From Pararge aegeria (lineage: Eukaryota; Arthropoda; Insecta; Lepidoptera; Nymphalidae), in the NCBI RefSeq assembly GCF_905163445.1, contig NC_053182.1:20481501-20545500 (forward strand): 64,000 bases of DNA, written 5' to 3'. Positions 1 to 12,300 of this stretch are shown one piece after another; the first letter of the stretch is position 1; each line of letters opens with the position of its first letter. The position numbers and the translations under genes were made by a program. The notes beneath the pieces were generated by a model. That model was not told the origin of the DNA. It ran no database searches and worked only from the letters and a program-made list of their open reading frames with translations.

Positions 1-101
1 CAATAGGGTATTTCCCAAATCAATAATTCTAGTCGATAGTGAAGAGTACTGTTGTCGTTAGTTGTTGAGTAATTGTAAGTCTTTTAACAATTTTCACTTA
101 C

Positions 102-341
102 CTCTGCGTGCAGCCAATACACTTTGCTGTAGGTGGCTGCTTTGCAAAAGCCCACAACCCTATCGCTCCATGATCAGCATGCAACGAGTGAACACAGGCT
201 GGCAGCGGAGCACCCGTCTCTCCAAGCCACCACAATGCCGGTCGGAGAAGCCCTGACCCTGGAGTAACCACTGTGCTGTTGGACGACGTAATGACCGGTT
301 GTCCCACGCGTTCGACACGCAGTTTGACAGTGCCCCATACC
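102..341 (-). CDS. Laminin alpha exon 19 of window: LG1 later part
   Basis: Begins VWGTVKLRVERVGQPVITSS, the LG strand after the 'W-H-V' position, and ends at AKCIGCTQ, the Cys-containing close of an LG domain. The acceptor is GGCAG at 342-344; the AG 13 bp upstream is out of phase. Donor CAGAG followed by GTAAGT. The gene continues beyond position 1. Confidence 0.87.
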
Positions 342-3300
342 CTGCCGGATGCAACTAAAATGTTAATAAAACTAGTCTAATATGTTGCTGCTAAGTAGTT
401 TTGTTAAAGGTGGAGGAACTTAAGCATTTTCAGAACGAAATTTCTGGGAATCAATTAAAAAAATTTATGTCTCGTTTTGTATTTTTATTTGTATATCCAG
501 ATTTTTTTTATTCTTGGGTCAATTTTGTCAGTTCAAAAGTAAGTCAAATTTCCAAAAAAAAAAAAATTGCCGAGTATTAATTTTGTATATGGATTTTAAA
601 AGTGTAGGTGGTCACCTCTCTATATGCAGACTGTAGGTTGTATGATCAGCATCGTCAAGTGTTGGCTGGAGTATTTCAGGATGCTCAACAACGCCTTCAC
701 CACCACCTACATTCCATCTCAGCTTAAGCCTTCCATTTTCAACCACCAGACGCATGAACCGTTCAGAGTCCTCCTGTATCCAATGTATTCAATTGTTAAC
801 ACTAACTCACAAACGTAAGAAATGTTAAATGGCATTGTTGAATGTAATAAGGTTAATTTGTGCAGCTTGTGGATACTTTAAAAGAAAATACGTATGCACT
901 TTGTTAAGGTTTAATTGCGACTGGTTATAAGTATTTCACATTATTTAATTGGGATGGCTATGCTTGTGTGCGCTGTGTATATATAATGGAGAATGTTTGT
1001 ATGCGTGTTAGCTGAAAGTATGAAAGAAGACGTGTAAGTTGTTCTTTTGTATATTATGCATGTCTCTGTGTCACATATTTAGTATTTAGCCTTTTTAAAC
1101 TCAACAGGCATTATAAAGGTAAATAATACTAATATGGACTGATGAGAAGAAATTAATTTTGACGGCCGATTGGCGCAGTTTGCAGCGACCCTGCTTTCTG
1201 AGTCCAAGGCCGTGGATTTGATTCCCACTACTGGAAAATGTTTGTGTGATGAGCATGAATGTTTTTCGGTGTCTGGGTGTTAATATTTATATTCTAAGTA
1301 TTTATGTATATTGTTCATAATAATAGTATTTATAGTAGCGTATTTGTATGTTTATATGTTTGGATATATGTATGGAATATATTTTATATTTTTGTATATA
1401 TCTTTAATATGTTATGTTTAGTATATACTATGTTTTATGTTTTTTTTATGTTAATTTAGTTTTAAATCCTAATATTTAATTTTGTTTGTTATACCACCTA
1501 CTTATTTCTTATAACATTTTCTTGTATGCCTTTGGTTGCCTGGAAGAGATCGCTATTTAGCGATAAGGCCGCCAAATTGTACGTTCTACCTTATTGTGCT
1601 GTTGTATTTGTATCTCTGTAAATTTTCTCTGTGGTGTACAATAAAAGTGTGTTCATTCATTCATTCATTCATTTAATAATATTCATCAGTCACCGTAGTA
1701 CCCATAACACGAGCTACGGCTAGATGGCGATGTGTGTATTGTCGTAGTATATTTATTTATTAGTATATTTATTATAATTGTGTCTTGACGGCAGATCTAA
1801 ATACATTTGTCACCGCCCTTTTTTTACTGCGGGTGTCGTACGAGGCGATTAAGGAAATATAATGGAGTACGGGCAGCAGTGTCCTACGTGCTACGACTTC
1901 CATCCCCTGCGTTCTCCAACCCGTCTGCCCGGCATGGTGAATATGGGAAAAACATTCCGTTGAGAGAGGCATTTAGTCCATTACTAGACTGTTAAAGGAT
2001 GAGAAGAAATATGAAGAAAAATGTTTTTTTTTGTGGCATAGGACTGCAAGAAGTAGAATTATATGCGCGCGGAAACTTTTCTTCTCAGGTTTAGATGGTA
2101 AAAAGTTGTGAAATGCATTCTCACCTGATCAGGCAAATATAGTAGTGTGCCATCATGCACAATAGTTTCGAAGCTCAAAGCTAGTATAGCACGCGTTGCG
2201 GCAGGCCCTGTCCAGGCGGAGTACGCACGAGCGCACCCCACACCCGCATCCCCTGGGGGCGATGTTACTGACACCGATATCTATGAACATAAAAAACATA
2301 ATACTGTATGTTGGCATATACACGAGCATACTCGTCCGTAAGCATTTCAGTGGCACGCTCCTATCACTTATAATACTGTACTAGTTGACTTAGAAAGATT
2401 TATTTTACTCAACAAGGAGAAAAACTTACTCTTATTTTATAAGAAAGTAAGAGCTTATGAATATATTTCATGATGGCACCATCTGGCCCCTGACGTTAAA
2501 AGTGCAGTCTCTTATAAGATTTTTAGTAATATAAGAGTGGTAAGATTTAGTCAATATAGCACCTCTTTTGTCTAATCGACACAGAGGCTTATTTAGTATC
2601 AAAAGTTTTAGTTTTTATATGCCGCTGACTAGCTGACACAGCTGTCTTATATTATTATAGAATCCAGTATAACCTGCGAGATTTTCGTTTTAACTTATTT
2701 TCGAAAATAGTATATTTTTTTTTTTTTTTTTAAAAATTGAAAATTAAAGTTACCCTTACTTAAATTTAAATATTATCGAACAAGTGTCATTATAACATTA
2801 TGCATTTAAGTAATGTGAAGAAATATATAAATCATTCATTCATTCATTTATATAAAAATATATATAATATATTATAATTCTAGCTCTCTTACTTAGTCTT
2901 GAACTATATTTTTTGTATAATATTTTTAAATCTTAGATGTTGTATCAAAAATATTTCAATTTATTATCTTTTAATATATACATATTTTACAGTTTTTATC
3001 AAAGACTATTTTATAGAAAGCATGAAAATCTGTGAATTAAATTTTACAATAATGAAGATAATACATTTAGAAAATATATTGGCTGAAAATAAATTTACTG
3101 AATATTATTTTAGGGGACAGCAGGATACAAAAATGCAATCGAATGTGGTTTCCTACTTCTCATGCAGACCATTCAGGATTCAGATGATGTACTCACAGAA
3201 GACGCCGCGTGCTTGGCGCGTTGTATTTGCTCCCTCAGCGCTTGAAGCGCTGGGTTCAGCGACGCTGCGGCGGTTTGGTGCTCCTTAGCCCTGGCCGCTG

Positions 3301-6300
3301 CAGCCGCTGCGAGCGCTTCCGCCACCTCCGTCCCTCGCAGCGCGTTGCCGCGGATCTGGGACACTACATCCGTTGTATTGTTATTATAACAGACTACCAA
3401 TATGGAACAAAGCGTCATCCGCGACCGTCTTAACCTTAAACGTTACAATAAAAGTTATGTAATCCGCCATTTTGTACTCATTGTCATCAAACATAGCTGG
3501 TATGAACCTCCGGTTGGCGCAATGGGCTTCGATTCCCAAAACTGGAAAAATGTTTGTATGAAGTCCATGAATTCAGTACTGGGTGTTTATCTGTTTAAGT
3601 ATTTATGTGTATGATATTCATAAAAATATTCATTAGCTATCTTAGTACCCATAACACAAGCTACGCTTACTTTGGGGCTAGTTGGCGATGTGTGTATTGT
3701 TGTAGTATATTTATTATTAATAATAAAAAAATAAAAAATAAATTGGCGTTCGGGGATGTCGATGCACAGACTGCAATAGTCTAATATAAAATATAGTTAT
3801 ATAAAATGTAGTTTTTAAATATTGTTTTAAATATATCACATGACACATCTATCTATTTCACCTGAAATTTGTAAATTTTCTGTTTCAAGACTCCTGATTT
3901 GTCTTCTTAAATCAACTTTATGACATTTCGCGTTCTTGATTCTTCGTCAATTTATTGAATAGCTTCGACTTCATTAAATGAGCGAAGAGATAAATAATCA
4001 ACACACCTACTTACTCACCATGTTCCTCGGCAGCTCCCAGCGCCGTGTCGCCCAGTCTCTGTAAAGCAGCCAGGTTCCGCCGCAACTGGTAGCGCACTTT
4101 CCGCCTGGTTTCCGCGGCCTCGTCGTAGAGCGCGCGCGTGCTGGCGAACACGCGCTCGGCCTGCGCGGCCGCGAGGCGCAGCGTGGGCACGGCGTGGTTC
4201 CCGGCGCCGCTCGCCGCCCCGCTCTCTGCGCCGCTCGCGAGCGCTCTCTCCCGCCACCCGAGCGCTCGGAGCCCCAGGCTGACCGCGTCGGTGCCGCGTT
4301 GCGCGGTCTCCAGTTGGCGGCGAAGTTCTGTTAACGATAAAGATAACGATAACACTAGCGGTACCCCAGGAGTTCGTCCGCGTAACCTTGAAAGATATAC
4401 TGTTGAGTACTAACGACGGCTAACGCACGCTCGAAAAAGCACGACTCATTGTCACGTTCTGCCTGAGCCGAGCGTGCACGCGAGAGCGCAGAACAAGCTA
4501 TAAAAAGGCACAATCAGCGTAAGGCGTTCGGCTGGTGACGCATCTATCTCTGTTCTACTACTACTAAAAAGCATGTCATAACGTCACACGTGAAATTATC
4601 GTCCATAAACCGACTTTACAGACAATTTTTTTTCAGAACTTTTAAATAGTAAAATTCCGACATAAATTTTTCCAATTCGCACCAGTAGGTCCTTAGATTA
4701 ACTCGTTTAACCAAAAAAACTCTTTAGATGTATAATATTATTATAAATTGCGACAGAGCTCCTACATCTGCCTCTATTGTTATTATTTAGTTCAATTGTT
4801 CGACTTATTACTATAAAAAGCCCTCCCTCTAATATTTTCGAAACTAGAGCAATTATATAGTAACGAAAAGTTTAGACGACATACATTAACAAACCAAGCT
4901 TAGATGTTCGTAGATTCTTAGGCCATTTAGAAACCAAGTTACATTTACAATTTACAAACATAGAACATACCATCAGCTTTGGAAAGAACCTCCGTCCCCC
5001 GCCTCTTCAACATTTCCGAGGTGGACTTCTCTTCGTCAGCTGTAGCTAGCAGCGGCTGCGGTCCTCTAGAGAGTTTGGCCGCCAAATCCGCGGCGGCCGT
5101 TGCAGCGTCGGCGGCGGCGGCGGCGTCGCGAACCCTTTCGGCCACTTCAGCCCAGGCCCGCGCCGCCTGCACGCCCGCCGACGCCACGGCGCGCGTGCCC
5201 GCGAACAAACTGAAAGTTATTCGTGAACTAGATAATATATTTCATTTATATGCGATAACCATCATATGAAACTCCTACGCAACTATTGTAAACGAAAAGT
5301 AAAAACTAGGAAGACTTATCTTGATTATTGTTCGAGAATCTGCCTCAAGGCCTTTTAATATGATTTATTGATTTTCAGTCATGTATTTGGTATTCTATAA
5401 ACTCCAACTTTTACAGGGGCGTACAGCAAAAGAACAAAAGAAGTAGCGTACACAAGTTTTTTTGATTAGTAGTCATATTATAAAGAAATCTTAAGGCAAG
5501 AGAAATTACTGTGGTATCTACCTACTTTTTGTACTCTTTCGCCTTTTCTCCTAGCACCGCTACATGCTTCAGAACCGTATCCAAGTACTTTTCCTTATAT
5601 TTTGGCGTTAGATTATACAGGATGCCTTCCTTTTCCTCAGCTGCCGCTGTGAGATTCTGTAGTTCAGCTAGGATCGCTGGGAATCCCACAGCCAAGTTTT
5701 GTGTATGCAGAAGTCCGGATCTCGTTTCATCGGTAAGATTTTGAATAGCAAGCTTTGAGATGTCCTGTGGTCAAAAATCAATCAAATTTTTTAGGCCTAT
5801 TGTTAATGCAAAACTCAAGACGTTCATCATGTGACAATATACGTTATGAAAGAAAACAATATTGAATTTGAATCTAAAATTTCCCTTTCTAAGTAAAATA
5901 TTATGAACCTCTAAAGCAAGTCGACACCGCAGTCCCACATCTTTGACAGCAGCCAATTTTGGCAAAACTCGTCTTTTCAGTTCAACTACGACATCTCCTG
6001 CGTTCCAGACAGTCTCAGCAAGTCGAGGAATGTCTTCTGCCTTCATTTCCCACTCCCCAAGACTTGACTCAAGCTGGTGAATCCTTTTCAACTCATCATC
6101 TATTCGATAATTGAATTCTTGAATTGACGTCGATTGCATGTTTGCCTGAAACAAAAATCTTTAAAAAATTAATTTAAAATCATCGTCCTAATGTCACACA
6201 GTTGACGATAGCCCTTTAAGCACACCCTACCCAAGAAAAGTCTTAATTTCGTTTTAATATTTATGTAAAGAAAACCCAGAAATTGACCCAGAAATGCTAA

Positions 6301-9300
6301 ATACGTTAAGCTACATAACATTCCACGACAATAATTTATATCTGTATATATATGGTAGACATTGCTTCATTGCGTTCGTGCAAAAAGCATACCAAAATAT
6401 ATACAACAATGTTCAAAGTTACTTACCAAATCGGATATATCTGTGGCTCTAGCAATGGCGCCAATCAAACTCAATTCTTTTATAGATTTCAATAAGTGGC
6501 GTGCTTCCTTCAAAGCTCTGTGTGCGCTTAAATGTTTTTCTCCTCTAGCGAAATCGTCTAACACTGCAACTTGTTCACCAATAATGCCTCGGTGTTTTAA
6601 AACTTCTTCCAAACCACTCATACTTTCTAAACTCAAAGAATGAGCCTCATTTTCTCTTCTAGCAGCTTCTGTTTTCACTCGGTTGGCTATTGTAAATAAC
6701 TCGTGTTCTGATGCCTCCAATTTACCAACTGATGTTTCCAGATGTTTAGAATTCTCTAGCTTTCTTTTTTCGTGTTGGAGTGAGATTTTCAATACAGAAG
6801 CGTTGTGGGCAAACTCCCGTAAAGCGGGAAATGGTTGTGGTATTCTGCTTAGCTCTGTTGGATCTACTCGTAAGTGCAAGTCGCTGGTGAGGCTCTCGAC
6901 TGTGTCTAATAGTGTTTGTGTGCAATTGTCGCAAGCTGTAAAAAAATAAAACACAATAATGACTTGTAGCACATTACTTCAAAAGAATAATAAATTTAAT
7001 TCAAGTGTATAGCTAGAAAACGCTGTATTTTGTTTCCACCACAATCTAACCTTCTAACCAGTTGTGGATATGACAGTTATATTAAACCCATACCCTTAAT
7101 TGAACGATCGTCGGTAGGCTGAATTTTTTTTATAGTTATAATTGATGGGCCAAGCAGATGAACCACCTGATGGTAAGAAGAAAACCATCCCCTATAAACA
7201 GAGCAACATGCTGCCCTATGACCATCAATTTAAGCTTTATGTGCCTGTGACACCGGCAACCACGCCTTTCAGACTGAAACAATGCTGTTCAGCGGCAGAA
7301 ATAAGCATGGCGATAGTACGTCCGGACGAGCTCTGTCACAATAAGGTCTACACTACTAAAATTGTATTATTAAATTAAATTGGGTTAGCAATTATTCATT
7401 GCAAAGTTAACATCTCCTGAGGATGCTACGGATTATAGCAAACTAAGCTTAACTTTCTTTATTAATTATTTAATTGTTATCTTAATCTTTCATAAATATT
7501 TCAATTCTCTGATTATTCAGGAAGCCCTTTTGTCCTATGGACGAACGACAAACGACGACGGACGATGAATGAAGAAAGTAGGAAGATTCTGAATAAATAG
7601 ACACCAGACGCAGGTAAGTCACTAGCAAAAGTTTACCGCCGGAAATAAGTAGGCTCATTTTCGGACAACCAACATTAAAATTAGAGATTTATGCAGGTAC
7701 ATTTGAATCAATTGAATCACCAAAATGAGCCCACAGACTTTGACAAAAGTGTACACTGTCAAACCTTATAGCTAACTTCAGGGTGGCGGTTTTTTCTGAC
7801 GGCGTGCGCTCGCATCGTAAAAAATTATCCTATCATTTTTCCCTAAAGCGCCAAAAGAAGTATAACCTCAAAAATGACTTACGTTTACATCCATCCTCGT
7901 CCAAGTAATGCCGTCTCATGGCGCACGTTTGACACTTGTCCCCCGTAGCGAACGATCTGCAATGGCAGCGCGCCTGGGCGTCACATCGCAGGGACACGGC
8001 GCCGCGTGTGTCGCACTCACAAGGCACGCACTGGTCGCCCTGCGGTCGGAAGCCGCTCGCACATGACTCGCAAGTTGGGCCGGTGTAACCTGGCAATATA
8101 ATACTGTGAATTAACAAGGGTTCATAATTCGATGTCACTTTGGGGGTGGCAAAGTTCGCAAGCCGTGACGCACCTCTAACTTTTCTAAGTTTTGTGCGTT
8201 TTAAGCAATTTTTTCCATAATTTTCTCAAAGGCGTGTGAAGTCCACCAATCTGCATTGTGGGAGGAAACCCGTGCCCTGTAATGGGCTGCTATTGGGTTT
8301 ATATGATGATGATATATAATAATAAATAAGTAATGAGCGTTTTAAGCAAATAAATAACACTTGCTTCAACGGTGAAGAACAACATCGTGGGGAAACCTGC
8401 ACGCCTGATAGTTTTCCATAATGTCCTCATTCTGAGAGTAGACCCGTGCCCTGTAGTGGGCCGGTTTGATATGAGTCGGAATTAAAAAAAAACTACAAGT
8501 GAAAATAATCTCAATTTTAAATTTATTTTATTTAATCTATTTTAATTCGAACCACCAAAAATTGCCTATATCACTCTCTATCTCTTAAGGCTTTATGCCA
8601 AAAAAAACAGTTAATTCGTTGCTTAGTTAAGGCTTGCAGGAATGACAAACAAACAATCTTTCGCATTTATTATTATAAGGAAGTATAGCGTGTTATATTT
8701 TGTAGAACTGCTAATGCTAGGCAAACATATTTCCTGCCCAAATTTCGGTTCACCTTTTTTTATATTGACAGATCAAGCAGAAGAAGTGGACAAGCATCAC
8801 CCATAAACAGGGCAACACTTCGCAGGGAATACCAGGATCACTTCCTGCAAAGTGTCGCCTTGGGTCCATCGATCTGACACGCACGTGTTATGTATGTCTG
8901 TAACTACACCGGCAACCACGCCCTGCCTGCTGTTTTGTGGTAAAAATAGGCATGGCGGTAGTACCTACATATTTCGCCTGACAAGCTCTGTCACAGTAAG
9001 CTCTATCATTCATTTCATGTTCTGTCTTGAAGCATTAGGCAAAGTTGTTATTATCAAAGTTCTCACCAATCTTGCAATAACACCTGAGACGTCCGTGCGC
9101 CACCGCGCATGAAGTGGCCCGCGGACGGTCCCGCGCCGGGCACGGGCACGGCTCGCAGCCAAGTTCCGGGGACCCGTAGTACCCTTCTGCACACCGTTCA
9201 CACTTCGGACCTCCAGTGTTGTGCGTGCAATTCTATAAAGTTGACATATGACAGATTTTAAGTTACATGTTTTTTGTGAAACAAGCAGCCCGTAAACGCC

Positions 9301-12300
9301 ACTGGGCAAGAATAAAGTTAGATTAGTTCTCCCGGCGAATTAGATTATATGACTATAATATAAACCTCAGGCATTGTAATAAGAATTATGTAATTTTTAA
9401 AACACCTCAAGATAAATTTGGAATCTATTTAGGTACCACAAGATAACTTGGGTACCATCAAAGCAAGAATCAGTGTAAATTTTTTAGGTAATCTTGCCCC
9501 AACTTAGATCATATTAAAAAAATAAAGACAACTTACCAAACAATGCCCAGTGCGTGGATGACACTCAATTGCCCTGTTATTACACTCGCAGGGCTTCGCA
9601 GTGCCTTCTACGTTAATCACGATAGTTCCTCCTATATGGTGCAGTTGAGGAGGGGAGGGCGGCATCCAGAAACCAGTGGCAGGTCGGTGACACGAGGCTG
9701 CATCGTACCCTCGGGGACATAAGCAACGTTCTACTCCAGGAGCTGGGGCCCCACGAGTCAGGCCTGCTATTGCTGTTTCTAGGGACACGTTAAGTAACCT
9801 GCGAATGAAATAATGGAAGATATAATCAAAACTAGTAGTCCAGGGGAATGAGGAAGGCAAACGGGAACGCGGTCGACCACCCACGCGTTGGAAAGACAAA
9901 ATAAAAGGGGTAACCCATACTTATACTATAGATGCGAAAGTGTGTTTGCTTGTCCGTCGTTCACACCCTAACTTAGCAAAAAATCGACTTGATTTTTTGG
10001 ATCAGAGTCAGTAAAAAATACGGCGAGTAACATAGGCTATCTTGCAACGATGGTTTACAGGAACATTATTATAATTTTTTTGACTTACTATCGTCCCTCC
10101 TTCACCCTAACAAAGCAACTGAGCGACTTATTAAATAAGGATTTTTTGAATTTGAATTAACTGATACTCACAATACATGTAGAGGTTCCATAGTAAGAGG
10201 CGCTCGGGTACTCAATCGTAAAAGTAATCGTTGTACATCAATTAAGCCCAACATCAGAGCTGATCTTGATGCGACAATAGGCCCTCTTGTCCGAACGCGA
10301 TCACCGGCCCTCGGTCGGACTTCCCATAGCGACTCGTGTAGGTAGACTGCATGAGAACCGTTGACTGCTGGCATACGCTGTTCAAATAAGATTTGATGAA
10401 CTTGACTCTCACTCTGTCTAAAACTTATTTTAGTTTTTTTTCACCGGAAATAATGATTATGCTGTATACACCTATAATTGGTTGTTGCAATGGAGCCAGA
10501 CTGATTTTTTTTTAATGTTGTTACAATAAATATCTGGCGTGTCTTATAAATAAATAAATCAATAAATAAAACTTTAAATGCAAGCTTTTGTAGGTATTCA
10601 ATTTCAAAATTCAGTGTTGTTTATGATTCCGATATATTCTCACCGAATAATACAAATTTGGCTCTTAATTCATAGATCGTAAAATCCGTGTTATCATTTA
10701 AAATATGAATGTATTGTTGAGCTGTTTGTGACAGAGCTCGTCCTGGGAAATACTACCACCCAGTGGCGTGCAGAGAGGGTATGCACAGGGTATGCAGATG
10801 ATATAATATGAAGGAAATCTCCTGTACGAGTCATAAATACTTAAGGGTAGGCTTTTAATAACTCTTTCAATGTCTATCCTTAAGTTCTTTATAACTCGTA
10901 CTGGAGATTTTCTTCATTTTATATCATCTGCATAACCTGTGCAATGTGAAGTGTTGCTCGGTTTATAGGCGATGGTGTGCCACTTACAATCAGGTCAGGC
11001 CCATTTATAATAAAAAATTACTGTTTTTACTATACTGGCTGTGGATATTTAATAAGTGTTATTATTCAGTGAATGAAATGTTGGCTATGAATAAATAAAT
11101 AAAAAAAATTAGGTAAAGCATTTCAAAATAAAAATAAAAAGATTTTTTTTAATTCCTTCTGCCAGAGGTTGCCTGTAAGAGATTGCTTGCAGCAATAAGG
11201 CCGCCTTTGCATGCCTACAATTATTGTTCTGTTGCTTATTCTATATTTTATGTTTATTTCGATGTTTGTGTGCAATAAAGTATTTCTTCTTCTTCTTCTT
11301 CATTTATTATATATGACAATGTAATGATTTTATTTTTATTTCAGTTAAAATATGACATGTGCGATATGCTTTAATACGTTTTTTTAATATGTAACTATTT
11401 GTAAGCTTGAATAATATTGCACGCCTGAAATGGAAAACTGTATTTAGCTCATAAGTCTGATGGAGCATGGTCTTATAATTCATAATTCAAAGTTTATGTA
11501 CAATAAATGAATTATGAATTATAAGAAAAAACAATTTTGATCCTTAAAAAATACGACTTTAACTAATAAGTATCTTTATTAAATACCTCATAGTAGTCCA
11601 GTATAATGTTATTCCCATAAATGCTGACGAGCGGAAACCTCATCAGCACATGCTGTGGCAGCGCTTCACCACCCTCTTCTTCCACTTGGAAACGCAAGGC
11701 TCCTCCATATGACAACACGTGGTCACCCAGGAACAGCTCGCTGAGCTCAGCATACACTGGTGCAGGTGGCCAGGGCAGGGGTATCGTGGCTTCTTGGAGA
11801 CTAGTGCGGACTGCGAATGGTGAATCTATGTCCATCTAAAACGGGTAACCTTCGGTACAGTTTTTAATATCTTCAAGTTCATAGTTCAGTTATTATGAAC
11901 ACTTTACTAAGGTATGGTATGGCTATGGGCCTCATAAGAAGGCTCAGAGTCACTCAGCAAGGGATGGAAAGAGCTATCTTAGGAGTAATGCTGTCATCAA
12001 ATCAGAAATCAGGAGATAGCTCAACGAGTCGCGAAGCTGAAGTGACAATGGGCGGGGCACATAGTTCGGAGAACCGATGAAACTTTGGGGTCCCAAGGTG
12101 TTGGAATGGCAACCCCGACGGGTAAACGCAGCGTTGGTTGAACACCAACCAGGTGGACAGACGTTTTTTAGATATCTTTTGGTAAGTGGTGTAATGGTGG
12201 AAGAAATACAGCTTAAAGATGACTCACTGTAGCAGTGTTGACCATATCTCCTCTCAGAACCTTCAGGTGTAATGGAGTAGCGGCATGCAACGCTGCTCGC

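Noticed and set aside
1163..1240. tRNA gene from box A/box B-like sequence
   Set aside because: The cloverleaf is degenerate and the same head is attached to a constant SINE body in many copies.
1807..1995. Open frames on both strands as possible laminin LG exons
   Set aside because: The sequence is a recognised interspersed repeat, and exons 17 and 18 already join in phase without it.
3209..3433. Plus-strand frames over laminin exon 16
   Set aside because: Mirror images of the GC-rich Ala codons on the coding strand.
6746..6934. Alternative ORFs overlapping laminin exon 11
   Set aside because: Shadow frames; the laminin frame has heptads, the CDNC start and matching splice phases.
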